From contig CAVUNO010000026.1 of assembly GCA_963742875.1 (NCBI GenBank), positions 1,054,001-1,118,000 of the forward strand: a stretch of 64,000 nt of DNA, read 5' to 3'. The stretch is from Bog-532 sp963742875. GTDB lineage: Bacteria > Actinomycetota > Actinomycetes > Streptosporangiales > Streptosporangiaceae. Numbering within the stretch: position 1 is the first letter of the stretch; each line of letters begins with the position of its first letter. Positions 17,224 through 26,420 of this stretch are shown here, in pieces. Below the pieces are notes generated by a model. That model searched no databases. It saw nothing but the letters and a program-made list of their open reading frames with translations, and was not told the DNA's origin. The translations under genes and the position numbers were made by a program.

Positions 17224-17795
17224 GACGTCGCGTCGGCGGCGGCGCGGAGGCGGCCGAACTCGGCGGTGATGTCGGCCAGCGGCCAGTGGGCGTTCAGGCC
17301 GCTCGGATTGGGCACGACCCACAGGCGGGTGGCGCCGGTTGTCTCGGCCTGCGGCCCGACCTGGGCAGCTTTTTTGCCGAACGCAGCCCGGTATGCGGTT
17401 ACCCCGGCCACGGCGACAATACGCGGCTGATGCCGGGCCACCAGGTCCGCGAGCTGGGCGCCGCCGGCGTGGAGCTCTTCCCGGCTGAGTTCCGAGGCCT
17501 GCGCGGTGGCCCGGGCGACCAGGTTGGTGATGCCCAGCCCGTATTCGGCCAGCAACTGCTGCTCGCCCGGGGCCAGCAGGCGCGGGGTGAAGCCCGCGGC
17601 GTGCAGCGCGGGCCAGAACCGGTTGCCGGGGCGCGCGAAGTGGTGGCCGGTCGCCGCCGAGTACAGGCCGGGGTTGATGCCGCAGAAGAGGACACGGAAC
17701 GGCTGGCCGGACGCGGGCAGCACGTCCGGGACCGTGCGGGTCCGGGCCGCCTCCAGGTCAAGACCACGGTAGGAGGTGCTCCGGGCGGGCGGCAC
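17205..17795 (-). CDS. mug: mismatch-specific uracil/thymine-DNA glycosylase
   Basis: A 196-residue UDG-superfamily protein of the Mug/TDG family. The catalytic-site motif GINPGLYSAATGHHFARPG and the substrate-wedge motif NPSGLNAHW are both intact, and Asn in GINPG is the expected water-activating residue. It excises uracil or thymine from G:U/G:T mispairs in cytosol-located DNA repair. It stands alone. The C-terminal codons overlap an older gene remnant, so the extreme end (SPERRR) may be non-native. Confidence 0.9.
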   Translation of the reverse strand: MPPARSTSYRGLDLEAARTRTVPDVLPASGQPFRVLFCGINPGLYSAATGHHFARPGNRFWPALHAAGFTPRLLAPGEQQLLAEYGLGITNLVARATAQASELSREELHAGGAQLADLVARHQPRIVAVAGVTAYRAAFGKKAAQVGPQAETTGATRLWVVPNPSGLNAHWPLADITAEFGRLRAAADATSPERRR

Positions 17796-18023
17796 CCGAT
17801 CACGTTACCCCCGGTCATTCGCCGACGGCGCCGTCGATGCGCTAACGGGACCATTGGCAGCTGCACCAAGGCGAGCACCATCGTGGTGACGATCCTGGCC
17901 GGCCCGCTCAACTACTTCGGCGTGAACCCCAAGGTCGTGTGCGAGGTGCCACAGCCCAGCAAGTTAGCCCGGCCCGGGTGACGCGGGTCCGCAGCACACG
18001 GGCGCGTCAGGCAGCATGGGAGG

Positions 18024-18953
18024 GTGACACAGCTGGCGGACGGCCCGTACGGGGCCGGTGTGCACCAGGGACCCTTCGGGCAGCCGGGCCGGGCGGGTGG
18101 GGTGGACGCGTACCCAGGTCCGTTCGGCATGTTGATTGATCTCGTCCGGGACGGAGGCGTCGTGCTGCTGACCGGCGCCGGGCTGTCGACGGAGTCGGGT
18201 ATTCCCGACTACCGCGGGCCAACTGGGCAAGCGCGGCGGGCCGAGCCGATGACCCACCAGACGTTCGTGGGCGGCGCGGCGGCGCGGCAGCGGTACTGGG
18301 CACGCAGCCATGTCGGGTGGCGGCACGTGGCGCGGGCCGCCCCGAACGCCGGGCACCGCGCGGTCGCCGAGCTCGAGCGGCTCGGGCTGGTGACCGGCAT
18401 CATCACGCAGAACGTGGACGGCCTGCATCAGGCGGCCGGCGCGCGGCAGGTGATCGAGCTGCACGGCAGCCTGGACCGCGTGCTCTGCCTGACGTGCGGG
18501 CAGCGCTCCGGCCGCGGCGAGCTGGACGAGCGGCTGCGCGCGGCTAACCCCGGCTGGCTCCGGCACGCGGGCGGCGCGGTCACCGCGATCAACCCGGACG
18601 GCGACGCGGTACTGGGCGACGGGTCGGTCGAGCGCTTCCGGGTGGCGGACTGCCGGCAGTGCGGCGGGCTGCTCAAGCCGGACGTGGTTTTCTTCGGCGA
18701 GAACGTGCCTCGGTCCCGGGTGGACGACTGTTACGCGCAGGTCGAACGGGCCGGGGCGCTGGTCGTGCTGGGCTCCTCGCTGACGGTGATGTCGGGCTAC
18801 CGGTTCGTCCGGCAGGCGGCGAGGCTGCAGATCCCGGTGGTGATCATCAACCAGGGACAGACCCGGGGCGACGCGCAGGCGGTAGCCACCATCGACGCGC
18901 CGCTCGGTCCGGCCCTCACCGCCCTCGTGCGGCGGCTCGGCGCGCCTGGCTAA
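18024..18953 (+). CDS. cobB: NAD-dependent protein deacetylase (sirtuin)
   Basis: A 309-residue Sir2 protein from GTG 18024 with gggagg 6 bp upstream. NAD-binding motifs are TGAGLSTESGIPDYRGP (about 50-66) and TQNVDGLHQ (about 128-136). The catalytic His147 lies in ELHGSL and the zinc ligands are Cys155, Cys158, Cys210 and Cys213. It removes acyl groups from lysines and yields O-acetyl-ADP-ribose and nicotinamide. It ends 19 bp before the right end of the TnpB element, which may have separated it from former neighbours. Confidence 0.9.
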   Translation: MTQLADGPYGAGVHQGPFGQPGRAGGVDAYPGPFGMLIDLVRDGGVVLLTGAGLSTESGIPDYRGPTGQARRAEPMTHQTFVGGAAARQRYWARSHVGWRHVARAAPNAGHRAVAELERLGLVTGIITQNVDGLHQAAGARQVIELHGSLDRVLCLTCGQRSGRGELDERLRAANPGWLRHAGGAVTAINPDGDAVLGDGSVERFRVADCRQCGGLLKPDVVFFGENVPRSRVDDCYAQVERAGALVVLGSSLTVMSGYRFVRQAARLQIPVVIINQGQTRGDAQAVATIDAPLGPALTALVRRLGAPG

Positions 18954-18971
18954 AAGCGTCCACGACGCCTG

Positions 18972-19110
18972 TTGACATTCCTCCCCGCCCTAAAGGACGG
19001 GGATTCCTTCCCTCACGGGTCGGGGTTCCTGTTTCCTAGGCGACTGCCCGCCCCGGTTACCCGGCTGGGGTCTTACACCGCCTCCACAGGCAAGCACGGA
19101 AAGCCCTTCC
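18972..19110 (-). ncRNA. candidate omega (reRNA) guide scaffold at the TnpB element right end
   Basis: The last 140 bp of the element, on the same strand as tnpB and overlapping its 3' end, contain a GC-rich region and the terminal hairpin ccccgtcctttagggcgggg, then GTCAA (18976-18972). In characterised IS200/IS605 elements this stretch is transcribed as the guide RNA and the guide is the adjacent host sequence. RNA identity here is by analogy and position only. Confidence 0.5.
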
Positions 19111-20198
19111 GCGCGTATGTTCCGGGCCGCGTTCACGTCCCGGTCATGCTTGGTGCCGCATGCGGCGCAGGTCCACTGGCGGACGTTCAGCGGCAGGCTC
19201 GCCACGGTATGCCCGCAATCGGCGCACGTCTTGCTCGACGGGTACCAGCGGTCGACCATGATCAGGTCACGCCCGTACCAGTCGCATTTGTATTCCAGCA
19301 TGGCCCGCAGGTCACTCCATGCCGCACCGGAGATGGCGCGGGCGAGGGTGTGGTTGCGGAGCATCCCGGCGACGTTCAGGTCCTCGATCACGACCGTTTG
19401 GTTGTCACGGACGAGCCGGGTAGTGAGCTTGTGGAGCATGTCGCGCCGCCGGTCGGTGATCCGGGCGTGTACCCGGGCCACCTTCACCCGGGCCTTGGCC
19501 CGGTTCGCGGACCCTTTGGTCGTGCGGGACAGGCGCCGCTGGGCCAGGGCGAGCCGGGCCCGGTCCCGCTTCTCGTGCCGGGGGTTGGTGATCTTCTCCC
19601 CGGTCGACAAGGTGACCAGGGATGTGAGGCCCGCGTCAATACCGACCGTTGTACCGGACGGCGGGAGCGGGTCGATGGGGCACTCGCACAGCACGGAAAC
19701 GAACCACCGCCCGGCCGCGTCCCGGCTCACGGTGACCGTCGACGGTTCCGCGCCCTCGGGCAGCGGCCGGGACCAGCGGATGTCCAGCGGCGCATCCATC
19801 TTCGCCAGGAACAACTGTCCGTCCCGCCACCTGAACGCGCTGCGGGTGTATTCCGCCGAGGCGCGGGACTTCTTGCGGGACTTGAACTGCGGGTAGCGTG
19901 CCCTCTTGTCCCAGAACGCCGCGAATGCGCCCTGCAAATGCCGCAGGGCCTGCTGCAGCGGCACCGAGGACACCTCACCGAGAAACGCCAGGTCCTCCGA
20001 ACGCTTCCACTCAGTCAGCATCGCGGACGACTGCGCGTAGCCGACGCGCTGCTGCCGCTGATACCACGCCGTGGTGCGCGCATCGAGGGCCAGGTTCCAC
20101 ACCTTGCGGACGCAGCCGAACGTCCGCGCCAGCTCCGCAGCCTGCTCAGGCGACGGGTAGAAGCGGTATTTGTACGCCCGCTTCACTACCCTCGCCAT
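18990..20198 (-). CDS. tnpB: TnpB RNA-guided endonuclease (IS200/IS605 accessory)
   Basis: A 402-residue intact TnpB. The RuvC-like triad is complete: Asp188 in VGIDAGL, Glu272 in IEDLNVAGM and Asp354 in HDRDVNAARN. Zinc ligands are Cys325/Cys328 and Cys344/Cys347. The N-terminal YKYRFYPSPEQAAEL motif is typical. TnpB cleaves DNA next to a target motif, guided by an RNA from the element's right end. No TnpA transposase is next to it, so mobility would need one in trans. Length and catalytic residues suggest an active nuclease. Confidence 0.92.
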   Translation of the reverse strand: MARVVKRAYKYRFYPSPEQAAELARTFGCVRKVWNLALDARTTAWYQRQQRVGYAQSSAMLTEWKRSEDLAFLGEVSSVPLQQALRHLQGAFAAFWDKRARYPQFKSRKKSRASAEYTRSAFRWRDGQLFLAKMDAPLDIRWSRPLPEGAEPSTVTVSRDAAGRWFVSVLCECPIDPLPPSGTTVGIDAGLTSLVTLSTGEKITNPRHEKRDRARLALAQRRLSRTTKGSANRAKARVKVARVHARITDRRRDMLHKLTTRLVRDNQTVVIEDLNVAGMLRNHTLARAISGAAWSDLRAMLEYKCDWYGRDLIMVDRWYPSSKTCADCGHTVASLPLNVRQWTCAACGTKHDRDVNAARNIRAEGLSVLACGGGVRPQPGNRGGQSPRKQEPRPVREGIPVL

Positions 20199-20248
20199 GC
20201 CTCACATACTATCATGTCCGTTTGTAAGCCAGAGTTTGAGAGGGGGGA

Positions 20249-20290
20249 GCGGCGTTTCCTCCCCGGCCTGAAGGCCGGGGTTTCCACGCC
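20249..20290. mobile_element. hairpin at the left flank of the TnpB element
   Basis: ccccggcc tgaa ggccgggg (20261-20280) is a perfect 8-bp stem-loop with the same core as the right-end hairpins, 50 bp upstream of the tnpB start and 20 bp from the next gene's ATG. It may be the element's left imperfect palindrome or the right end of an older copy that has lost its GTCAA tip. Confidence 0.5.
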
Positions 20291-20299
20291 GCGATTCCG

Positions 20300-21088
20300 A
20301 TGAAAACCGTCACCTCCGCCGACGGAACGGCGATCGCCTACGAAGAGCAGGGAAAGGGACCGGCGCTGATTCTCGTCGACGGCGCCCTGTGCGCCCGCGG
20401 CGGCAAGGAGGGCCTGGCGGTCGCACTGGAGCCCAATTTCACGGTTTTCCGGTACGACCGGCGCGGCCGCGGGGACAGCGGGGACACGCTGCCGTACGCC
20501 GTGCAGCGGGAGATCGAGGACCTCGAAGCAGTCATCGGAGCCGCCGGCGGGACGGCCTTCCTGTACGGCCACTCGTCGGGGTGCGCCCTGGTGATCGACA
20601 CGGTTCTGCACACCGGGGGAACCATGGTGCCGAAGATCGCCCTGTACGAGGCGCCGTACGACGACGACCCCGCCGCCGAGGGTCCCTGGACGGTTTACCT
20701 CGACGACCTGGCCGCGGCGCTGGCCGCCGGTCGCCGGGGTGATGCCGTGGCCCGGTTCATGGCGCACGTGGGCATGCCCGCCGAGCAGATCGCGGGCATG
20801 CGCCAGTCACCGTTCTTCCCGGCCCTGGAGGCGATCGCGCCGACCCTCGCCTACGACCACGCCGGCCTGATGGGCGACAGCCTGGAGGTCCCCGTCGGCA
20901 AAGCCGCCCGGGTCACGGTGCCCGCCCTGATCATGTACGGCGACGCGAGTCTCCCGTTCACGCCCGCGACCGCGCGGACGTTGAGCGCGGCCATGCCGCA
21001 CGCCCGGCTCCGCGGGCTGGAGGGCCAGACGCACGACGTGGACCCGGCGGTTCAGGCGCCTGTGCTGGCGGAATTCTTCGCCGGGTGA
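20300..21088 (+). CDS. alpha/beta hydrolase
   Basis: A 262-residue alpha/beta-hydrolase-fold protein. The nucleophile is Ser in LYGHSSGCALV, and the acid/base residues are likely Asp in IMYGDASLPF and His in GQTHDVDP. It is small and cytosolic, with no signal peptide. Its ATG lies only about 20 bp from the TnpB left-flank hairpin and has no convincing ribosome site, so the insertion may have cut off its native promoter and leader. The substrate is unknown. Confidence 0.8.
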   Translation: MKTVTSADGTAIAYEEQGKGPALILVDGALCARGGKEGLAVALEPNFTVFRYDRRGRGDSGDTLPYAVQREIEDLEAVIGAAGGTAFLYGHSSGCALVIDTVLHTGGTMVPKIALYEAPYDDDPAAEGPWTVYLDDLAAALAAGRRGDAVARFMAHVGMPAEQIAGMRQSPFFPALEAIAPTLAYDHAGLMGDSLEVPVGKAARVTVPALIMYGDASLPFTPATARTLSAAMPHARLRGLEGQTHDVDPAVQAPVLAEFFAG

Positions 21089-21216
21089 TGGCCGCGCTCC
21101 GCGCCCGGGACAGCGCTCCCATGGCGCACCGGTAGTAACGACCGCGCATATCCGTGTGCACACCCATGGTCTGCGGGATTGCGCACGGACGGGCACGGGC
21201 GGTTACGCTGCCTGCC

Positions 21217-22488
21217 ATGGCGCCGTCGTATCCCCGCCCGGCTTTCGATGCCCGGCCACCGGCCCGCGTCCCGGCTGGTCTTCTCGCCGCTCTGGCGGCC
21301 TGCTGCCTGCTGGCGGTGATCGCGCTCGCCATCGCGATTCACGGTGGCCCGGCGCCGACCGCGGCCGGACTGGCGCTCGCCATTCTGCCCATTCCGGTGG
21401 TGATGGCGGGGGTGCTGTACCTGGACCGGCTGGAGCCCGAGCCGCCAGCCCTGCTGGCCGCCACGTTCGGCGCGGGCGCCGCCCTGGCCGCGCTGCTCGG
21501 CTTCATCGGGCACACCCTGGGCAATCAGCTGATCACCACGCCCGAACTGGGCCCGAAGTCGGGCCTGGTGGCCACGTCGCTGGGCGCCGCGTTCATCGGG
21601 GCGCTGGTCGCCGAGACCCTCAAGGGCGGCATCCTGGTCGCACTGCTGCGCTACCAGCGGGCCGAAATCGACGGGGTCAGCGACGGCGTGGTCTACGGGG
21701 CCATGGTCGGCCTCGGCTTCGCGCTGGTGTCGAACCTGTTCGCCTACGTGCAGGCCGAGCGCAGCGGGCTGAACGCACTCGTCTCGGCGTTCTTCCAGCG
21801 CGGGCTGCTGACGCCGTTGTGGGATCCGCTGTTCACCTCGATGATCGGGCTGGGGGTCGCCTACGCGGCCATGCAGCCGTGGCGGCGCGGCCGCTGGGCC
21901 GTGCTGGCGGGCTGGGTACTGGCCGTCCTGCTGCACACCCTGTGGGATGATTCGTTGCGCTCGGGCGCGACCCGGACGGCCGTCGTATACGTGCTTCTGC
22001 TGGCCGCGTTCGGGGTGCTGATGGCCGCGATGATCCGTGACCGCCGCCGCATCGTCGGGCTGATGATGGAGTGCCTCACGCGTTTCGAGGACCCGGCCGT
22101 GATGACCGCGGAAGACCTGACGATGCTGGCCAGCCTGCGTGCTCGCCGCCTCGCACGGCAGTGGGCGCGGCTGCACTGCGGCCTGCGCGGCGCGCAGACG
22201 ATGGCCGGGTACCAGCTCACCGCCACCGAACTGGCGCTGGCGTACGACCGGGCGCAGCACGGACAGATGGAGCCGGAGGCGTTCGACATCCGGCGGGAAC
22301 GCTCTCTCGACGCGATGCGGCAGGCGGCCGCCGTCCTGCGCGGGCGGCAGCCGAGGCCGCCGCAGCCGTCGTGGGCCCCGTATGGTACGTCCGCGATGTC
22401 ACCGCTGCGGCCGCACCGGCCGGCCGGACGGCCCCGGTCCGGGCCGGGCGGCGCCGGCGGTGGCCCCACCGAGGAAGACGACGACTAA
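21217..22488 (+). CDS. PrsW-family intramembrane metalloprotease
   Basis: About 423 residues from ATG 21217; the open frame to 21154 lacks a ribosome site. There are eight or more membrane helices in residues 15-270. PrsW signatures are present: AETLKGGILVALLRY (here AE replaces the usual EE), DGVVYGAMVGLGFALVSN and LLHTLWDDS. PrsW proteases cleave membrane-bound anti-sigma factors in other bacteria. The following gene is an ECF sigma factor, but this one carries its own SnoaL-like domain rather than a membrane anti-sigma factor. The C-terminus is a charged cytosolic tail. Confidence 0.8.
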   Translation: MAPSYPRPAFDARPPARVPAGLLAALAACCLLAVIALAIAIHGGPAPTAAGLALAILPIPVVMAGVLYLDRLEPEPPALLAATFGAGAALAALLGFIGHTLGNQLITTPELGPKSGLVATSLGAAFIGALVAETLKGGILVALLRYQRAEIDGVSDGVVYGAMVGLGFALVSNLFAYVQAERSGLNALVSAFFQRGLLTPLWDPLFTSMIGLGVAYAAMQPWRRGRWAVLAGWVLAVLLHTLWDDSLRSGATRTAVVYVLLLAAFGVLMAAMIRDRRRIVGLMMECLTRFEDPAVMTAEDLTMLASLRARRLARQWARLHCGLRGAQTMAGYQLTATELALAYDRAQHGQMEPEAFDIRRERSLDAMRQAAAVLRGRQPRPPQPSWAPYGTSAMSPLRPHRPAGRPRSGPGGAGGGPTEEDDD

Positions 22489-22504
22489 TGGTGCGGACCG
22501 ATCC

Positions 22505-22568
22505 GGGCGGGCCCGGGGACGGGCGGGCCCGGGGACGGGCGGGCCCGGGGACGGGCGGGCCCGGGGAC
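22505..22568. repeat. 16-bp tandem array, four copies
   Basis: gggcgggcccggggac is repeated exactly four times between the PrsW stop (22488) and the sigma-factor start (22625). The unit contains gggccc, so the array can fold on itself on either strand. It occupies the region expected to hold the sigma gene's promoter or leader. Confidence 0.95.
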
Positions 22569-22624
22569 GGGCGGACGGGCCTGCGGACGGCGGACTGTCG
22601 GTACCCCCCGGTAGAGTCCGGGGT

Positions 22625-23608
22625 ATGGCATCAGGCAGTGACGGCACAGCCCTGGCCAACCAGCCGGAGGCACTGGAGGACTACCGCCGGGAACTCACCG
22701 GCTACTGCTACCGGATGCTCGGCTCGGGATTCGAAGCCGACGACGCGGTGCAGGAGACGATGCTGCGGGCGTGGAAGTCGGCCGGGCAGTTCGAGGGCCG
22801 GTCCTCCGTAAGGTCCTGGCTGTACCGCATCGCCACCAACGTGTGCCTCGACATGCTCCGGGGGCGCCAGCGCCGGGCCCGGCCGATGGAACTCGGGCCG
22901 GCGTCGGCCCCCGACGAGTCTCTGCTGGGCCAGATGCTGCCCGAGCACATGTGGGTCTCGCCCATCGCGGACGAGCGCATCCTGCCCGTGGACGCCGATC
23001 CGGCTGAGATCGTCGAGGCGAAGGACACCATCCGGCTGGCGTTCGTCACCGCCCTGCAGCATCTGCCGCCGCGGCAGCGCGCGGTGCTGATGCTGTGCGA
23101 GGTGCTGCGCTTCCAGGCGACCGAGGTCGCCGAGTTGCTCGGCACGACCGTGCCCGCGGTCAACAGCGCGCTGCAGCGCGCCCGCACCACGCTCGCCGCC
23201 ATCCCGGCCGACTCACGGCCGCATGACCTGCAGGCTGACCATGCCGAGCTGCTCAACCGGTACGTCGACGCTTTCCAGCGGTACGACATGTCCGCGCTGG
23301 TCGGGCTGCTGCACGAGGACGCCGTGCAGTCCATGCCGCCGTACGCGATGTGGGTCCAGGGCGCGGCGGACATCACCACGTGGATGGTGCAGCCCGGTCC
23401 CAGCGCCTGCCGCGGCTCGCGCCTGATCCCGGTGCACGCCAACGGCAGCCCGGCGTTCGGCCAGTACAAGCCAGATCCCGAGGGCGGTCTCGCGCCCTGG
23501 GCCCTGCAGATACTGGAGATCACCGACGGCCGGATCGCACGGATGACGCTGTTCCTCGACACCGCCACGCTCTTCCCGTCGTTCGGCCTGCCCGCTCACC
23601 TTCCGTAG
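22625..23608 (+). CDS. ECF RNA polymerase sigma factor with C-terminal SnoaL-like domain
   Basis: A 327-residue sigma-70 family protein. Region 2 is near residues 25-95 (DDAVQETMLRAWKS, RSWLYRIATNVCLDMLRGR). Region 4 is near 140-195 (LPPRQRAVLMLCEVLRF, ATEVAELLGTTVPAVNSAL). Residues about 205-327 form an NTF2/SnoaL-like domain (AELLNRYVDAFQRYD). This matches the ECF group whose own C-terminal domain controls activity (SigG/SigJ-type). No anti-sigma gene is adjacent. ATG 22625 is the start that precedes the conserved core. Confidence 0.88.
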   Translation: MASGSDGTALANQPEALEDYRRELTGYCYRMLGSGFEADDAVQETMLRAWKSAGQFEGRSSVRSWLYRIATNVCLDMLRGRQRRARPMELGPASAPDESLLGQMLPEHMWVSPIADERILPVDADPAEIVEAKDTIRLAFVTALQHLPPRQRAVLMLCEVLRFQATEVAELLGTTVPAVNSALQRARTTLAAIPADSRPHDLQADHAELLNRYVDAFQRYDMSALVGLLHEDAVQSMPPYAMWVQGAADITTWMVQPGPSACRGSRLIPVHANGSPAFGQYKPDPEGGLAPWALQILEITDGRIARMTLFLDTATLFPSFGLPAHLP

Positions 23609-23782
23609 GCGCACAGTCCGTGGGCACGCGGTACGCTTCCCCGGCCGGGAAACCGTCCGGGCATGTCCGGCGCCGACCGGGCAGTTAACACGTCGGCCAC
23701 GGGCGGCGCGTCCCGGTCATTCGGACTGTCCGTCACCGGTAAGGATACGGGGAAAGCCGGGCAGGCATCTGAAGGGACGAAC

Positions 23783-24994
23783 ATGCGGGACGGCGGACTA
23801 TCGGCGGAGCGGCTCAAGCGGCTGCACGACGTGATGACGGGCTACGTCGAACGGGGCGAGGTGCCCGGCCTCGTGACGCTGGTCGCGCGCCGGGGCGAGG
23901 GCCACGTCGACGCGATCGGCGCGATGGCCGCGAGCGCGGAAGAGCCGATGCGCCGGGACACGATCTTCCGCATCTCCTCCATGACCAAGCCGGTGACCGC
24001 GGCCGCGGCCATGATCCTCATCGAGGAATGTGCTATCCGCCTGGATGAGCCGGTGAACCGGCTGCTGCCCGAACTGGCCGACCGCCGGGTCCTCCGGCGG
24101 CCGGACGCCGACCTCGACGACACCGTGCCCGCCTACCGGCCGATCACCGTCCGGGACCTGCTCACATTCACCATGGGCATAGGCATCGTCGCGGCCGCGC
24201 CGGGCACGGTCCCGATCGCCGATGCCCTGTCCGAGCTGGAACTCGGGCAGGGCATGCCGAGCCCGCAGACACCGCCCGTGCCGGACGAATGGATCCGCCG
24301 CCTCGGCAGCCTCCCGCTGATGCACCAGCCGGGCGAGCGCTGGATGTACAACACGGGCTCCGACGTCCTCGGCGTGCTGATCGAGCGCGCCGCGGGCCAG
24401 CCGTTCGAGACGTTCCTCAAGGAGCGGATCTTCGGCCCGCTGGGGATGACCGACACCGGGTTCGACGTCCCGTGGGACCACATCGGGCGGCTCGCGACGT
24501 CCTACCTGATCGACCCCGGCAACGGCGCGGCGGTCGTCTACGACGAGCCGGGCCAGGGCCAGTGGAGCCGCCTGCCCTCGTTCCCGTCGGGTGGCGGGGG
24601 GCTGGTCTCCACCGTCGATGACTTCCTCGCCTTCGCCGACATGCTGCGCGCCAAGGGGGTCAGCCGCGGGGAGCGGATCCTGTCCCGGCCATCGGTGGAG
24701 TTCATGACGAGCGACCAGCTCACCCCCGAGCAGAAGGCCGCGTCCGGGCTCGTTCCCGGTTTCTTCCGGGTGCACGGGTGGGGGTTCGGGGTCGCGGTGG
24801 TCACCGAGCGTACCGAGGTGGCCAAGTCGGTCGGCACCTACGGCTGGGACGGCGGCATGGGCACGTCCTGGTACAACGACCCCGGCGAGGACCTGACCAT
24901 GATTCTGATGACGCAGCAGGCGTGGGCCTCCCCCATCCCGCCCCGTCTCTTCCAGGACTTCTGGACCGCCACTTACCAGGCCATCGCCGACTGA
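23783..24994 (+). CDS. serine hydrolase of the beta-lactamase class C family
   Basis: A 403-residue protein from ATG 23783 with gaaggga upstream; a longer open frame begins at 23663. The active-site SxxK is SMTK in FRISSMTKPVTAAAAM and the YxN motif is YNT in ERWMYNTGSDVLG. There is no signal peptide, so it is a cytosolic esterase, peptidase or transesterase rather than a secreted beta-lactamase. It is one of three genes of this family here (others at 49513 broken and 54731 intact). Confidence 0.85.
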   Translation: MRDGGLSAERLKRLHDVMTGYVERGEVPGLVTLVARRGEGHVDAIGAMAASAEEPMRRDTIFRISSMTKPVTAAAAMILIEECAIRLDEPVNRLLPELADRRVLRRPDADLDDTVPAYRPITVRDLLTFTMGIGIVAAAPGTVPIADALSELELGQGMPSPQTPPVPDEWIRRLGSLPLMHQPGERWMYNTGSDVLGVLIERAAGQPFETFLKERIFGPLGMTDTGFDVPWDHIGRLATSYLIDPGNGAAVVYDEPGQGQWSRLPSFPSGGGGLVSTVDDFLAFADMLRAKGVSRGERILSRPSVEFMTSDQLTPEQKAASGLVPGFFRVHGWGFGVAVVTERTEVAKSVGTYGWDGGMGTSWYNDPGEDLTMILMTQQAWASPIPPRLFQDFWTATYQAIAD

Positions 24995-25093
24995 CCGCGG
25001 CCCGGTCAGGCCACGGGGCAGGACTCGCCCGCCCGGCGGCCCCGGCGGGCCGAGGGTGGCATAAGGGGGCGAGCGAGATGGTTACGGCAAGAG

Positions 25094-26221
25094 ATGAGCT
25101 CTGACCATGACACCAAGTCCGTCAAGCGCTGGCGGGAGATGCTGGCCAGCGAGCGGGACGCGGCCGCGCTGTACTCACGGCTGGCCGACGTGGAGACCGG
25201 CGAGCGCCGCGACATCTTTCACGAGCTGGCGTCGATCGAGCTGAAGCACGCCGCGCACTGGGAGGGCAAGCTGCGGGAGGCGGGCGCCGAGATTCCCGCC
25301 CACGGGGGCCCCAGCCTGCGCACCCGCCTGATCGGCACGGCCGCGAGCAGGCTGTCGGTGAAGACCGTCCTGCCGCTGATCGAGCGGGCCGAAAAGGCCA
25401 ACGCCGGCATGTACGACGACGACCCGGACGCCGCCCCGGGGATGGCGGCGGACGAGCGCGGGCACGCCCGCACCCTCGCGCACCTGATGGACGGCGGCCG
25501 CCCGGACCCCCAGGCGCAGATCCGGCGGCGCGAATCGTGGCACCGCGGCGACCGGTCCGGCACGCTCCGGGCCGGCGTGTTCGGCGTCAGCGACGGCCTG
25601 GTCTCGAACGCGGCCCTGGTCATGGGCTTTGCCGGATCCGGCACCTCGCGCATGGTAACGCTGCTGGCCGGCATCGCGGGCCTGCTGGCTGGATCTTTCT
25701 CGATGGCCGCCGGCGAGTACGTGTCCATGTCGAGCCAGCGCGAGATGTACCAGCGGGAGATCTCGCTGGAACAGGCCGAACTGGAGGAGAAGCCGGAGGA
25801 GGAGCACGCCGAACTGGTCCTCATCTACCGGGCCAAGGGCCTGTCCCGCGCGGACGCCGAGAAGCTCGCCGACCGGATCATGTCCGACCGCGACGTGGCG
25901 CTGGACACGCTGGCCCGGGAAGAACTCGGACTCGATCCCGACGATCTCGGCTCACCGTGGGGCGCCGCGCTTTCCAGCCTGTTCGCCTTCGCCATCGGCG
26001 CGTTCGTCGTGGTGATCCCCTACCTGGCCGGGAGCGGCACGGCCGCCTTGCTGGCCGCGATCGTGCTGGTCATCGCCGCCCTATTCGTCGTCGGTGCGAG
26101 CATCGGCGCGCTGAACGGGCGCGGCGTGATCCGCTCCGGCCTGCGCCAGGTGATCGCGGGCGCGATCGCCGCGGCGATCACCTACGGCGTCGGCCACCTG
26201 ATCGGCACGCACGTCTCCTGA
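25094..26221 (+). CDS. ferritin-like / VIT1 (CCC1) fusion, membrane-bound ferritin-type iron exporter
   Basis: A 375-residue protein. Residues 10-145 form a rubrerythrin-like four-helix domain with iron-ligand Glu/His in ASIELKHAAHWEGKL and ADERGHARTL. Residues 155-375 are a VIT1/CCC1 transporter (GVFGVSDGLVSNAALVMGFAG and SMAAGEYVSMSSQRE, then paired helices at the C-terminus). The same architecture in MbfA proteins exports iron under high-iron or peroxide stress. Its convergent neighbour is katG with furA, which fits an iron and oxidative-stress role. Confidence 0.88.
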   Translation: MSSDHDTKSVKRWREMLASERDAAALYSRLADVETGERRDIFHELASIELKHAAHWEGKLREAGAEIPAHGGPSLRTRLIGTAASRLSVKTVLPLIERAEKANAGMYDDDPDAAPGMAADERGHARTLAHLMDGGRPDPQAQIRRRESWHRGDRSGTLRAGVFGVSDGLVSNAALVMGFAGSGTSRMVTLLAGIAGLLAGSFSMAAGEYVSMSSQREMYQREISLEQAELEEKPEEEHAELVLIYRAKGLSRADAEKLADRIMSDRDVALDTLAREELGLDPDDLGSPWGAALSSLFAFAIGAFVVVIPYLAGSGTAALLAAIVLVIAALFVVGASIGALNGRGVIRSGLRQVIAGAIAAAITYGVGHLIGTHVS

Positions 26222-26245
26222 CGGTGTTGCGCTCAGTCCCGGGGC

Positions 26246-26305
26246 GGTCAGCCCCGGGCCGGTCAGCCCCGGGCCGGTCAGCCCCGGGCCGGTCAGCCCC
26301 GGGCC
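26246..26305. repeat. 15-bp tandem array, four copies
   Basis: ggtcagccccgggcc is repeated exactly four times, with partial copies on each side, between the convergent stops of the iron exporter (26221) and katG (26421). The sequence contains ccccggg palindromes and might act as a shared terminator; no U-tract is present. Confidence 0.95.
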
Positions 26306-26420
26306 GGTCAGCACTGTACGACGATGACCGGGTGCAGGTACTGCGAACGTCGCGGGGCATCCGACCTGCGTACCCGAGGACGGCCAGGCCTGCCGGTGCG
26401 GGCCGGCCTGGACGTCACGA

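Noticed and set aside
17855..17981. Forward tail reading STIVVTILAGPLNYFGVNPK
   Set aside because: It looks protein-like but only about 40 codons are plausible and the frame upstream is the antisense of mug; insufficient to call a gene.
22505..22568. CRISPR-like array
   Set aside because: The four 16-bp units are directly tandem without spacers, so it is a minisatellite. The same holds for the other arrays.
22500..22620. Riboswitch or attenuator before the sigma factor
   Set aside because: The GC palindromes come from the tandem array itself and no conserved riboswitch core was visible.
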